Shown: positions 39,297-48,171, counted from the stretch's first letter. The stretch is 64,000 nt of DNA from Candidatus Manganitrophus sp. (GCA_028865235.1 CP114561.1:2810001-2874000), one strand, 5' to 3'. Numbers and translations are program-made. Notes: a model not told the origin generated them from the letters alone.

Positions 39297-39671
39297 ATGG
39301 ATAGTTTTATTTTGGCCCTTGAGAATCGAGACGATAAACGGAAACATCCCCGGCTTCCGGTGGTCAGCAAAGCGACGCTCCTCTCAGAGCTTCCCTTCGT
39401 CAAGGTGATGATTACCAACATGAGCCTTTCCGGTCTTCTTTTTCATTCCCGCAAGTGGTTGGATTTCGGAAAGACGGTCGCGCTTCAAATCGAGGGACGG
39501 TTCCGAAAAGAGTCCTTCCGAGAAGTGGTGACGGGAAAAATCGTAGCGGTGAATCGGGGGGGCGTCGGCTACTCTTACGGCGTACAATTCGACGAGGTCC
39601 TCACCTTGGAGAACCAGCCCTCGCTCTACCGCTATCTTCAAGCCAGCAAACGCTCCGCAGTCAGAGAGTGA
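39297..39671 (+). CDS. PilZ domain protein
   Basis: A single-domain PilZ protein of about 124 residues. The c-di-GMP-binding signatures are present: R-x3-R in DDKRKHPRLPV and N-x-S-x-x-G in ITNMSLSGLLF. A further strand pair (RFRKESFREVVTGKIVAVNRGGVGYSYGVQF) completes the barrel. It should bind c-di-GMP and alter a partner's activity. The start at 39297 (MDSFILALEN) is chosen because GGAGAAGGAG lies directly upstream; an in-frame GTG at 39282 is less likely. A second PilZ gene follows after 32 bp. Confidence 0.85.
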   Translation: MDSFILALENRDDKRKHPRLPVVSKATLLSELPFVKVMITNMSLSGLLFHSRKWLDFGKTVALQIEGRFRKESFREVVTGKIVAVNRGGVGYSYGVQFDEVLTLENQPSLYRYLQASKRSAVRE

Positions 39672-39703
39672 TGTTCCGCTGAACCGATCCATCGGAGGAG
39701 AGG

Positions 39704-40085
39704 ATGCCCAATTTTTTTATCGGAATGGAAGGGCCGGACGCCCCTTCTCTGGATCAACGAAAGCAGCCCCGCATCGCCTTCTCCGGGAAGGGGAAGCGTC
39801 GTTTTCGGGCCGCGGCCGATCGAAATCACAATCAGCAACATCAGCCTCTCCGGTCTTCTCTTTCATACGAAGGAGCGGTTTGATCTCGGGAAACTGCTCA
39901 CCCTTCGGATTCTCGGAGAGGAAGAAGGAAAACCGTTTGAAGAGAAGGCGGCCGGAAGAGTCATGGCGGCGCATCGGGGCGACGGCAGCCATTCCTACGG
40001 ATTGCAGTTTCTCGCTCTCCTGACCGCCGAAAAACAACCCTGCCTCTTTGCAAAGATCCAACGGGTTCTTCGGAATAAATCGTGA
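39704..40085 (+). CDS. Second PilZ domain protein (frameshifted)
   Basis: A paralogue of the preceding gene. It starts MPNFFIGMEGPDAPSLDQRKQPRIAFSG after a strong GGAGGAG site. Removing one base near 39792 moves to the downstream frame with PIEITISNISLSGLLFHTKERFD and RVMAAHRGDGSHSYGLQF, closely parallel to its neighbour, ending at 40085. The uncorrected frame loses the N-x-S-x-x-G motif. Length (382 nt) is one base more than a multiple of three, consistent with a single inserted base. Probably another c-di-GMP receptor. Confidence 0.7.
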
Positions 40086-40220
40086 CGTCAAGCCCTGCCT
40101 CGCCAACACCCCGTCCCTTCCTAGAAACGTTGCAGCGGAGACCAGCTTGCCGGGGCCGGTCTCCTGTGTTAGACTCGCGCCAGGATCAAACCAGGTCCAC
40201 CTAAACCATCGACCGGCTGA

Positions 40221-41765
40221 ATGATGGCCATTCCCGATCCGCTTCGCTCCATCCCCGCCCTTCTCCGCCGGCAGGCGGAGCGCTTTTCCAATAAAGTCTT
40301 TCTTTTCTTCAAAGAGCAGGAGGTCACTTACCGCCAGCTCGATGAGCGGACCGAGCGGATCGCCGAGAATCTCGCCCGGTTCAAAATCCGGCCGGGGGAG
40401 AAGGTCGCCCTCTTCCTTCCAAACATGCCGGAATTTCTCTTCGCCTTTTTCGGGACGTTGAAGCTCGGGGCGGTGGCGGTGCCGATCAACACGCAATTGA
40501 AGGGTGAAGAGGCGGCCTATATTCTTCAGAACTCCGAAAGCCGCGTCTTGATCACTACCCCCACGCTTTATTCCGTCATCGCGCCGAAGCGGTCCGGGCT
40601 GCCGATGTTGGAGCAGGTTTTTCTGGTCGGTGAGCGGGCAGGCGAGGGAAGAGTCTTCTCCTCTCTTTATGTGGCCGGCGGCTCGCCGTTGCAGATCGAT
40701 CTCCGACCGAACGATCCGGCGGCGCTGATTTACACCTCCGGGACGACCGGATCGCCAAAGGGGGTGATCCTGACCCATCGGAATTATCTCTCCAACGTGG
40801 CGCAGTTCGTTCAGCCGACGCAGATGACCGAGCAGGACCGCCTCCTCTGCATCCTCCCCCTCTTCCATGTCAACGGCCAGGTCGTGACGACGTTGGGTCC
40901 TCTTTTCATCGGGGGGAGCATGGTCCTGATGGAAAGATTCTCGCCGAAAGATTTCTTCATCACCCTGGAGCGATTTCGCGCAACCGCCTTCTCCGGTGTC
41001 CCGACGATCTACGCGATTCTCCTCGACGCCGAGGAGACGAAAGCGCATGACCTCTCATCGCTTCGTTTCTGTATTTGCGGGGCGGCGCCGATGCCGGTGG
41101 AGCTCTTTGAAAAATTCGAGGAGAAATTCCATGCGTTCATTCTGGAGGGGTATGGACTGTCGGAAGGAACCTGCGTCTCCTCGGTCAATCCCTTGGGGGG
41201 CCTGCGAAAGATCGGCTCGATCGGCCTTCCCCTTCCGGACCAGGAGATGACAGTCATGAATGACCGTGACGAGGAGGCGCCGGTGGGGGAGGTCGGCGAG
41301 ATTGTTGTCCGAGGCGAGAATGTCATGGCCGGTTATTTCAAAAATCCTGCGGCGACCGAAGAAGCGCTGCGCGGCGGCCGGCTCCACACCGGCGATCTCG
41401 GCTATCGTGACAAAGAGGGTTTTTTCTTCATCGTCGGCCGGAAGAAGGAGATGATCATCCGGGGAGGGGAGAATATCTATCCGAAAGAGATCGAGGAGCG
41501 GCTTTATCGGCACCCGGATGTCTTGGAGGCGGCGGTGGTCGGGCTGCCTGATCCGGTGTGGGGGGAAGAGGTGGCCGCCTTCATCATCCCGAAACCGGAT
41601 GCCTCATCAACCGCCGAAACGATCATCGCTTATTGCCGGGAACACCTGGCCCGATTTAAATGTCCCAAGGAGGTGATCTTCATGGACGCTTTTCCAAAGA
41701 CGGCAACCGGAAAAATTCAGAAGGGAAAACTGAGAGAAACCTATCTACAACGGGGAGAAAAATGA
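40221..41765 (+). CDS. Long-chain acyl-CoA ligase (AMP-forming)
   Basis: A 514-residue adenylate-forming enzyme that activates a carboxylic acid to its CoA thioester. The P-loop-like YTSGTTGSPKGVILTH, the A5 region EGYGLSEGT, the A7/A8 HTGDLGYRDKEGFFFIVGRKKEMII and the A10 Lys in PKTATGKIQKGKL are all visible. The substrate range cannot be fixed; similarity in layout is to FadD/DitJ/caffeate-type ligases. It ends in a 4-bp overlap (ATGA) with the MaoC gene and is probably linked functionally to the thiolase-DUF35 pair upstream. Confidence 0.92.
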   Translation: MMAIPDPLRSIPALLRRQAERFSNKVFLFFKEQEVTYRQLDERTERIAENLARFKIRPGEKVALFLPNMPEFLFAFFGTLKLGAVAVPINTQLKGEEAAYILQNSESRVLITTPTLYSVIAPKRSGLPMLEQVFLVGERAGEGRVFSSLYVAGGSPLQIDLRPNDPAALIYTSGTTGSPKGVILTHRNYLSNVAQFVQPTQMTEQDRLLCILPLFHVNGQVVTTLGPLFIGGSMVLMERFSPKDFFITLERFRATAFSGVPTIYAILLDAEETKAHDLSSLRFCICGAAPMPVELFEKFEEKFHAFILEGYGLSEGTCVSSVNPLGGLRKIGSIGLPLPDQEMTVMNDRDEEAPVGEVGEIVVRGENVMAGYFKNPAATEEALRGGRLHTGDLGYRDKEGFFFIVGRKKEMIIRGGENIYPKEIEERLYRHPDVLEAAVVGLPDPVWGEEVAAFIIPKPDASSTAETIIAYCREHLARFKCPKEVIFMDAFPKTATGKIQKGKLRETYLQRGEK

Positions 41766-42229
41766 CCCGCCGGTTCTTCGATGATTTTGAAGTGGGGGAG
41801 AGGTTTGCCACCGAGACGCGAACAATCACCGAGAACGATATTGTTCAGTTCGCGGATCTCTCGGGAGATCACCACCGGCTCCACCTCGACGAAGCCTATG
41901 CGAAGAAGAGCCCCTTCGGCGGGCGGATTGCGCATGGGTTGCTGGGGCTTTCGATCGCATCGGGTCTCTGGGTACGGCTCGGTCTTTTGGAAGAGAGCGT
42001 CATCGCCTTTCTCGGCTTGGAGTGGAAGTTCATCGCGCCGGTCCGGATCGGTGATGCCGTGCATACCGATGTCGTCGTGAAGGAGAAGAGAGCGAGCCGA
42101 CAGCCCGATCGGGGCATCCTGACCCTGGAGGCGGCGGTTCTCAATCAACGTAATGAAACGGTTCAAGAGGGGAGCTGGACGCTTCTGTTGAAGCGAAGGC
42201 AAGAAAAGCGATCATCTCGAAGCGTTTAA
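41762..42229 (+). CDS. MaoC-like (R)-specific enoyl-CoA hydratase
   Basis: A 155-residue hot-dog protein. It contains the hydratase motif: ADLSGDHHRLHLDEAYAKKSPFGGRIAHGLLG, with the catalytic Asp and His. It would add water to enoyl-CoA in a fatty acid or acyl-CoA route. It overlaps the acyl-CoA ligase by 4 bp, so the two are co-translated. The start ATG 41762 is fixed by that overlap; the longer frame upstream is a shadow of the ligase. No gene follows on this strand; the lexA operon converges from the right. Confidence 0.9.
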   Translation: MTRRFFDDFEVGERFATETRTITENDIVQFADLSGDHHRLHLDEAYAKKSPFGGRIAHGLLGLSIASGLWVRLGLLEESVIAFLGLEWKFIAPVRIGDAVHTDVVVKEKRASRQPDRGILTLEAAVLNQRNETVQEGSWTLLLKRRQEKRSSRSV

Positions 42230-42256
42230 AGGTTCAGTTGATAACCGAACGCTGCG

Positions 42257-42763
42257 TCAGATCGCGTCTTCGACAATCCAGAAAAAATGATTCGGAAAGA
42301 TTTTTGCCAGAAAGAGATTCTTGTCCTTATCGTGATCGAAGATGCGCCGATCGAGGAGATGGTTTGCGAAACGGTTGTGAAAAATCCGGAGGTGTTCTTG
42401 ACCCGGCCTTCCCTCCAGCAGAGCGATTGCGCTCAGCTCCGGAAAGTGTCCCTCCTGAAGGGCTTCCTGAAGGTAGCGGTGTTCCAGACCGGGCAGGCCC
42501 CCCTTGTGGAGGACCGGCATAAAAGGGGTTTTCTCCTTCTTGAACTGTTTCGACCGTTTTTGAGCCTCTTTCAGTTTTTCCCGGATTTCCGTGGAGGCAT
42601 CGTATTCGAGGACCACTGCAAAGAGCTTCCCGAACGGGCTTTCGATCAGGTAGTCGGAAGGGGCCTTTTTTGTTTTCGATGTTCCCTTGTAGCGGAGAGA
42701 GAATCGTTTTAGATAATCCTGAAATGAGGACTCACCTGTTCTTTTTTCTTTTACTGCCTGCAT
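42257..42763 (-). CDS. Hypothetical protein in the lexA operon
   Basis: A 168-residue protein whose start lies inside the end of lexA (32-bp overlap), so it is in the same transcript and likely SOS-controlled. It is basic and helical: YLKRFSLRYKGTSKTKK, REKLKEAQKRSKQFKKEKT, then a His-rich end (HLRIFHNRFANHLLDRRIFDHDKDKNL). It ends FFWIVEDAI. I recognise no domain. The overlap with lexA and good composition support that it is real. Possibly a DNA-damage response factor, by context only. Confidence 0.6.
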   Translation of the reverse strand: MQAVKEKRTGESSFQDYLKRFSLRYKGTSKTKKAPSDYLIESPFGKLFAVVLEYDASTEIREKLKEAQKRSKQFKKEKTPFMPVLHKGGLPGLEHRYLQEALQEGHFPELSAIALLEGRPGQEHLRIFHNRFANHLLDRRIFDHDKDKNLFLAKIFPNHFFWIVEDAI

Positions 42764-43373
42764 CCACCATCCTTAATACGGCGACCACTCTTCCCAAAAC
42801 CTGAACCGATTGATCCTGTCGAACGCCGATCGGTTTCATCTCGGGATGGGCGGGAGATAAAATGATTTCTTTCTTTCTCTTCGTAAAATACTTGAGCGTC
42901 GCCTCTCCGTCGACAAGCACCACCGCCATCTCCCCATTTTCCACGGTTTGCTCTTTTTGCACCACCACGTAATCTCCGTCGACGATGTGGGCGTCGATCA
43001 TGCTCTCCCCCTTCACCCGAAGGACGAAGGCCGATTCCCGGGCGGCGATCATCGAGTCGAGCAAGAGCTCTCCCTCCATGTTTTCTTCGGAGAGAAGGGG
43101 AAGCCCGGCATGGACTTCGCCGAGAATCGGAAGAAGGCGGCCCTGCCGAAGGGGAGGGGTTTTAATACGGATCGCTCGCGGTTGTCCGGGGAGACGTTGA
43201 ATAACCCCTTTCCGGACGAGGGTGTCGAGATGTCTCTTGACCCCCATCGGTCCGGCCAGCCTGAAATGCCGCGCGATTTCACGGAGGGTCGGCGGAAACC
43301 CGTGTTCATCCAGGAAGCGTTGTAGATACTGATAGATCGCTTGCTGTCGTTTTGTAAGAGCGGTTCCCGCCAT
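42732..43373 (-). CDS. lexA: LexA repressor
   Basis: A 213-residue SOS repressor with self-cleavage. N-terminal winged helix: LTKRQQAIYQYLQRFLDEHGFPPTLREIARHF. The Ala-Gly cleavage site is in GEVHAGLPLL. The catalytic Ser is in VKGESMIDAHIVDGD and the Lys in VLVDGEATLKYF. The start at 43373 (MAGTALTKRQQ) is set by GAAGGA upstream; the frame extending further left contains the operator palindrome and is not coding. Autoregulation is indicated by a GTCTAC-N4-GTAGAC palindrome 15 bp before the start. It is followed in overlap by a hypothetical gene. Confidence 0.95.
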   Translation of the reverse strand: MAGTALTKRQQAIYQYLQRFLDEHGFPPTLREIARHFRLAGPMGVKRHLDTLVRKGVIQRLPGQPRAIRIKTPPLRQGRLLPILGEVHAGLPLLSEENMEGELLLDSMIAARESAFVLRVKGESMIDAHIVDGDYVVVQKEQTVENGEMAVVLVDGEATLKYFTKRKKEIILSPAHPEMKPIGVRQDQSVQVLGRVVAVLRMVDAGSKRKKNR

Positions 43374-43387
43374 TCCTTCCCCCGGAA

Positions 43388-43403
43388 GTCTACGTGTGTA
43401 GAC
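43388..43403. promoter_or_regulatory. Candidate LexA operator, GTCTAC-N4-GTAGAC
   Basis: A perfect 6-bp inverted repeat with a 4-bp centre, between the lexA promoter and its start codon. It covers about +10 to +25 of the predicted transcript. The sequence differs from the E. coli (CTGT-N8-ACAG) and Firmicute (CGAAC-N4-GTTCG) boxes. No second copy was found in the window. Confidence 0.6.
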
Positions 43404-43419
43404 CTCCCGCGCGATCCTC

Positions 43420-43448
43420 ATCGTAATCATTTTTTCATCCCTTGTCAA
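43420..43448 (-). promoter_or_regulatory. lexA promoter
   Basis: On the minus strand, TTGACA (43448-43443) and TACGAT (43425-43420) are separated by 17 bp, reading into the palindrome and the lexA start. Confidence 0.65.
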
Positions 43449-43515
43449 GGCGGAGTTCAGAGCAGATCACCCGCTTCGCGTGAACCCTTAAGTTGTTATC
43501 ACACGCTCGGTTTCG

Positions 43516-43543
43516 TTGACAAAAAACCCTTTTGTGTTATCCT
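43516..43543 (+). promoter_or_regulatory. Promoter of the receiver/HD-GYP pair
   Basis: TTGACA (43516-43521) and TATCCT (43538-43543), 16-bp spacer, about 20 bp before the ATG at 43564. Confidence 0.55.
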
Positions 43544-43563
43544 TTTTCCACCCGGAGCAGCCA

Positions 43564-43931
43564 ATGAAGAAGATCTTAATCGCCGACGATGAAGTCCCGA
43601 TCCGCCTCCTCATTCACAGCACTCTGGAAAGCGAGGAATACCACATCATTGAATCCGAAAACGGTCCCGACACTGTCGCAAAGTGCTTAGAGGAAAGACC
43701 GGACCTGCTGATCCTCGATTTAATGATGCCGGGGATCAGCGGAGAAGAGGTTTGCAAAAAGGTTCGGTCGGATCTCGGACCAAGGCGATCCCCATCATTA
43801 TCTTGACTGGTAGGGGGAAGCTTTCGGAGAACGAAGCAAAGAGCTTCGATGCAAATGTCTACCTCACCAAACCGTTCAGCCCTCTTGAACTTCTCGACTG
43901 CGTCAGCAAGATCTTAACCCGAAAAAAATGA
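43564..43931 (+). CDS. Single-domain response regulator (frameshifted)
   Basis: A CheY-like receiver of about 122 residues. IADDE provides the acidic pocket, the phosphoacceptor Asp is in LLILDLMMPG, and the conserved Lys is in YLTKPFSPLEL. The frame breaks near 43782; one added base (GATCCTCGG) restores RSDPRTKAIPIIILTG, a standard receiver sequence. GGAGCAG precedes the ATG. Its stop overlaps the start of the HD-GYP protein (ATGATGA), so it probably regulates that phosphodiesterase after phosphorylation by a kinase encoded elsewhere. Confidence 0.85.
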
Positions 43932-44806
43932 TGAACTTCATCCCCAGTCAAAGACCAGGCGAATCGAGGGAGCTTTCTTCCGTCGATCGAGATCTGGAGC
44001 GATACCTTCGGGAAGAATTCGGTTATTCCGGAACGCAGCTCGCCTATGTTCTCCGAGATCTGAAGATTCTTCTTAAGAGAGAAAAACTCAAGACGCGAGA
44101 GCTGGAGACGGCGTACCAACAGATGTTGCGGTATGCTGAAGATCTTCGGAAGAGCTATCTTCATGAACGCCGGCAGAGGGAACAGCTCATCCAGAGCCAA
44201 AGAGCGACCGCCATCACGCTCGCCAAGGCGATCGAGAAGCGCGACCGCTACACCGGCGGGCATACCGACCGGGTGACCGAATATGCGAAGCTCACCGCAA
44301 AGCAACTCGAATGGCCGGAGGAACGATTGGCGGTGCTGGAGCTGGCCGGGCATCTCCATGACGTCGGGAAGATCGGCGTCCCCGATGCCGTTCTCAATAA
44401 GCCCGGAAAGCTGACGGTCGAGGAGTTTGAGATGATGAAGGCCCATCCGGAGATCGGCGAGCAAATTATCCGCGGGATCGATTTTCTGGAAGCGCTGGTT
44501 CCGTATGTCCTCTATCATCACGAGCGGTATGATGGAAAAGGATACCCGAAGGGGCTCTCCGGAGAGGCAATTCCGATCGAAGGAAGACTGTTGGCCGTCG
44601 CCGATACCTTTGATGCGATGACGAGCAGCCGGCCCTACCGTAAGCAGCTCGATCCCGAGCGCGCCATTGAGGAGATCAAACGTTGCTCGGGGACCCAGTT
44701 CGATCCGAACATCGTCGTCGTTTTCTTGGAAATTTGGAGGGCCGGCTTACTCGACCCGATCCTTCTCGGAACCTCCCCCTTCCACCCCATCCCGTTTCTT
44801 AATTGA
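43928..44806 (+). CDS. HD-GYP domain protein (c-di-GMP phosphodiesterase type)
   Basis: A 292-residue protein. A helical, coiled-coil N-terminus (YVLRDLKILLKREKLKTRELETAYQQML) precedes the HD-GYP domain: HTDRVTEYA, the metal pair LAGHLHDVGKIGVP, the PEIGEQI helix, and YHHERYDGKGYPKGL, where YDGKGYP is the GYP motif. This family hydrolyses c-di-GMP. It overlaps the receiver gene and is likely the output of that two-part switch. With three PilZ proteins in the window, c-di-GMP signalling looks important here. Confidence 0.9.
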   Translation: MMNFIPSQRPGESRELSSVDRDLERYLREEFGYSGTQLAYVLRDLKILLKREKLKTRELETAYQQMLRYAEDLRKSYLHERRQREQLIQSQRATAITLAKAIEKRDRYTGGHTDRVTEYAKLTAKQLEWPEERLAVLELAGHLHDVGKIGVPDAVLNKPGKLTVEEFEMMKAHPEIGEQIIRGIDFLEALVPYVLYHHERYDGKGYPKGLSGEAIPIEGRLLAVADTFDAMTSSRPYRKQLDPERAIEEIKRCSGTQFDPNIVVVFLEIWRAGLLDPILLGTSPFHPIPFLN

Positions 44807-44807
44807 G

Positions 44808-44945
44808 ATTTCCGTTTCGAAAATCGCGATCGTCTTGTCGATATTCCACTGTGGTAGCTCAGGAGAGACCCGAAAGCTGCGACGCCTTTCCCATCCCTGA
44901 ACGAACCTCAAGCAGGTCAAATTCCTTGACAATCGAAACGGCGAC
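44808..44945 (+). ncRNA. ssrS: Candidate 6S RNA (ssrS)
   Basis: A gene-free region between the HD-GYP gene and 5-formyl-THF cyclo-ligase, the usual place of ssrS in Proteobacteria. The ends pair perfectly over nine bases: CCGTTTCGA (44812-44820) with TCGAAACGG (44933-44941). The interior contains GATATTCCACTGTGG and CTGCGACGCC...CCTGAAC, which resemble conserved parts of E. coli 6S RNA (GATATTTCA, CTGCGACG, CCTTGAAC). 6S RNA binds the housekeeping sigma-70 polymerase. At about 138 nt it is shorter than the usual 160-200, so ends are uncertain. An alternative is a structured leader of the folate gene. Confidence 0.5.
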
Positions 44946-44979
44946 CTGATAACCTGAAAAACGGACAGGGGTTGCGGAT

Positions 44980-45589
44980 GTGGGCCATTTCACGGATAAA
45001 AAGGAGATTCGGGCCGGTTTTCTTCTCCAGAGAAAGGCGCTCTCCTCCGAGGAATGTCGGCTTAAAAGCGGGGAGATCGCAAAGCGATTTTTGGCTTCCC
45101 CTGAATTCAACGCGGCGCAGACGATCCATTTCTATTTGGCCATGGCTGCGGAGGTTCAGACCGACGAGATGATCCGGGAGGCGCTCCGTATGAAGAAGCG
45201 GGTTGTGGTCCCTCTCGTTCAACCGGAGACAAAGTCGTTGACCCTTTCGGAGCTGATCGAACTTCATCCCTCCAAGTTGCAGCCCGGTCCTTATGGCATT
45301 TCCGAACCGCGGCTCGAATACCGGAAAAAGGTCGATCCGAGGGAGGTCGAACTGTGGGTCGTTCCGGGAGTGGCTTTTGATGAGACGGGGAATCGGCTGG
45401 GGTTCGGGGGAGGGTATTATGATCGGCTTCTTTCTTCGGCAAGGGGGGAGGAAAGTCGGGGTGGCGTTTGAGTTTCAGGTGCTCAATCGGCTTCCGATTG
45501 AAGAGACCGATCATCCGGTTGATCTGATCATGACAGAAAAAAGAACGATACACATTCAGGGAGACGAAAGTGTCGGCGAAACGAATTGA
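44980..45589 (+). CDS. 5-formyltetrahydrofolate cyclo-ligase (frameshifted)
   Basis: Converts 5-formyl-THF to 5,10-methenyl-THF with ATP. The N-terminal [12 protein letters not shown] and the C-terminal substrate loop [24 protein letters not shown] are diagnostic. The frame breaks at G6 near 45445; one G fewer gives [32 protein letters not shown], the normal ending, to a stop at 45587-45589, about 203 residues. Starts GTG 44980 with a weak ribosome site. It overlaps the folD start, as expected for a one-carbon operon (cyclo-ligase, folD, metF, panB). Confidence 0.88.
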
Positions 45590-46424
45590 CGGAAAGGCGA
45601 TCGCGCAGGAAGTCCGCGCCCGGGTGAAGACCGAGGTCGAGAAGCTCGGTCCGAGGCACCAGCCCGGCCTGGCGGCGGTCTTGGTGGGAGAGAATCCCGC
45701 TTCGAAAATTTACGTTCGAAACAAACGAAAGGCCTGTGAAGAGGTTGGGATTTATTCGGAAGAGCATCACCTTCCCGAGGAGACCACGGAGGCCGAGGTT
45801 CTTTCTCTGGTAGAGCGCCTTAATCAAGATCCGAAGATTCACGGCATCTTGGTTCAGCTTCCCCTGCCGAAGCAGATCAACGAGCGCAAGGTGCTCGATA
45901 CGGTGATTCCGGAGAAAGATGTCGACGGGTTCCATTATATCAATGTCGGGAAATTGGTGGCCAACGAAAAGGGGTTCGTCCCCTGCACGCCGCTCGGCAT
46001 CATCGAGCTTCTCCTTGCTTCTAAAGTTGAGATCGCCGGAGCGAATGCGGTTGTCGTTGGACGAAGCAATATCGTCGGAAAACCGGCGGCGCTGCTCCTG
46101 CTTCATCACCATGCCACGGTGACGATCTGCCATTCGAAGACGAAAAATTTGCCCGAAGTCTGCCGCCAGGCCGATATCCTGATCGCGGCGATCGGCAAGC
46201 CGCAATTTGTAAAAAAGGAAATGGTGAAAGAAGGTGCGGTGGTGATCGATGTCGGGATCAATCGCCTTCCCGACGGCCGGATCGTCGGCGATGTCGATTT
46301 TGATCCGGTCCAGGAGCGGGCCGGGGCGATCACGCCGGTGCCGGGCGGGGTCGGTCCGATGACGATCGCCATGCTTCTTTTAAATACCCTTCAGTCTGCG
46401 AAGTGGAAGAAAGAAAAAGCGTGA
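45570..46424 (+). CDS. folD: Bifunctional methylene-THF dehydrogenase/cyclohydrolase
   Basis: Interconverts methylene-THF and formyl-THF. 284 residues, normal for FolD. The catalytic Lys lies in [15 protein letters not shown], with the folate site [10 protein letters not shown] and the PGGVGPMT signature near the end. The dinucleotide segment [11 protein letters not shown] suits NADP. The start is GTG (45570), with GGGAGACG upstream, and overlaps the end of the corrected cyclo-ligase gene. metF follows after 34 bp. Confidence 0.96.
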   Translation: MSAKRIDGKAIAQEVRARVKTEVEKLGPRHQPGLAAVLVGENPASKIYVRNKRKACEEVGIYSEEHHLPEETTEAEVLSLVERLNQDPKIHGILVQLPLPKQINERKVLDTVIPEKDVDGFHYINVGKLVANEKGFVPCTPLGIIELLLASKVEIAGANAVVVGRSNIVGKPAALLLLHHHATVTICHSKTKNLPEVCRQADILIAAIGKPQFVKKEMVKEGAVVIDVGINRLPDGRIVGDVDFDPVQERAGAITPVPGGVGPMTIAMLLLNTLQSAKWKKEKA

Positions 46425-46458
46425 GGGGAGACGCGGTCGGAGAAAGGCAAAGGGCCTT

Positions 46459-47379
46459 ATGAAGACGCTCAGAGACGCGCTGGAATCGGGAGAGTTTATT
46501 TTAACGGCGGAGTGTGTGCCGCCGAAGGGGACCGACATTGTCGAGTTCTGCAATCACGCGCGGCGGCTCTTGGGAAAGGTCCATGCGGTCAACGTAAACG
46601 ATAATCCGGCGGCGACCCTGCACGCCAGCCCGCTGGCGCTCAGCAAGGTCCTCCTCGATATGGGGCACGATCCGATCTGCCAGATCACCGGACGCGATCG
46701 GAATCGGCTCGCCATTCAGTCGGACCTGTTGGGCTTACACATTCTTGATATCCGAAATGTCCTCTGCCTGACGGGGGACGATATCATGATGGGGAATCAG
46801 AAAGAAGGGAAGGCGGTTTTTGATCTCGAATCGGTGGAGATCCTTCAGGTCATCCGCAGCCTCAATGAGGGGAAAGAGATGACCGGGAAGCCCATCCAAG
46901 GGGCAACCTCTCTTCTGCCGGGGGCGGCGGTCTCTCCTGAAGCGGAGCCGCTGGAGCCAGTGTTGATTCAATTTAAAAGAAAGATCGAGGCCGGCGCCCG
47001 ATTTTTTCAAACTCAAGCGATCTTTCAGCCTGACCGTTTCGAACGATTTATGGAGCAGGCCCGGAAGTCGAACGTCAGCATTCTCGCCGGTGTTCTCCTC
47101 CTCCGCTCCCTCAAGATGGCTCGTTATGTGACGGAGCATCTCGGGATCCGCGTGCCGGATCGCTTTGTCCAAAAGCTGGAGCGTGCCGGAAAAGAGGGAG
47201 AACTGGAGGCAGGGATCGAAATTACAATTGGGCTGATCGAGGCGATCCGAGGGAAATGCGACGGGATTCATCTGATGGCGATTGGCGCCGAGGAGCAGAT
47301 CCCGGTGATCTTGGAACGGGCGGGGCTTTTGCCCAAGGGTCCCGGGTTAAAAAAGGCCGCCGGAGGAGCGAATGGATAA
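46459..47379 (+). CDS. metF: Methylenetetrahydrofolate reductase
   Basis: Flavoenzyme making 5-methyl-THF for methionine synthesis. 306 residues, standard. TIM-barrel strands are visible: [54 protein letters not shown] and GIHLMAIG. The conserved catalytic Glu lies in TAECVPP. The final ATGGATAA overlaps the panB start by 8 bp. Part of the one-carbon operon. Confidence 0.92.
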   Translation: MKTLRDALESGEFILTAECVPPKGTDIVEFCNHARRLLGKVHAVNVNDNPAATLHASPLALSKVLLDMGHDPICQITGRDRNRLAIQSDLLGLHILDIRNVLCLTGDDIMMGNQKEGKAVFDLESVEILQVIRSLNEGKEMTGKPIQGATSLLPGAAVSPEAEPLEPVLIQFKRKIEAGARFFQTQAIFQPDRFERFMEQARKSNVSILAGVLLLRSLKMARYVTEHLGIRVPDRFVQKLERAGKEGELEAGIEITIGLIEAIRGKCDGIHLMAIGAEEQIPVILERAGLLPKGPGLKKAAGGANG

Positions 47380-48171
47380 AATCACGGTTCCCCGGATTCG
47401 CGAGAAAAAAGAGAACGGGAAGAAGATCACCGTCCTGACGGCCTATGATTTCCCCTTCGCCAAGCTGATCGATGAGGCAGGGATCGATATCCTTTTGGTC
47501 GGGGATACGGTCGGGATCGTCGTTCAGGGGGAGGAGAGCACCCTTCCGGTGACGCTGGATCAGATGATTTATCATACCCGAATGGTCTCCCGGGCCGCGA
47601 AGCGGGCCTTGGTCGTCGGCGACATGCCGTTTTTATCCTATCAGGCGAGCATCGAGGAGACGATCCGAAATGCCGGACGATTCCTGAAGGAAGGGGCGCC
47701 GCGGCGGTGAAGCTGGAGGGAGGCGCGCGGGTCGCCGATCGGATTGAAGTGCTGACGCGCCACGATATTCCGGTCATGGCGCACATCGGATTGACTCCGC
47801 AATCAGTTCATCGGATGGGGGGATATAAAGTTCAAGGACGAGGGACCTCTCAGGCCAAGCAACTCCTCGCAGACGCCAAGACGGTCGAGTCGGCGGGGGC
47901 TTTCTCATTAGTGTTGGAGGGGATTCCGATTTCCCTGGCGAAGAAAATCACTCAATCGATTAAAATCCCGACGATCGGAATCGGCGCGGGTCCTTACTGC
48001 GACGGCCAGGTCCTTGTTCTGCACGATCTCCTCGGACTCTTCACCCGCTTCCATCCCAAGTTCGTCCGGCGCTACGCCGACCTCACCTCGACGATTACCG
48101 AGGCGGTCCGTCGCTACAAATCGGATGTGGAGTCGGGCAAATTTCCCACGGAAGAAGAGGGATACGAGTAG
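47372..48171 (+). CDS. panB: Ketopantoate hydroxymethyltransferase (frameshifted)
   Basis: Transfers a hydroxymethyl group from methylene-THF to 2-oxoisovalerate in pantothenate (CoA) synthesis. Motifs: [62 protein letters not shown], and [21 protein letters not shown]. The frame breaks at GGGGCGCCG near 47696. One extra G gives [14 protein letters not shown], the expected family sequence, and about 266 residues. It depends on methylene-THF, which fits its place after folD and metF. A strong terminator follows. Confidence 0.92.
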
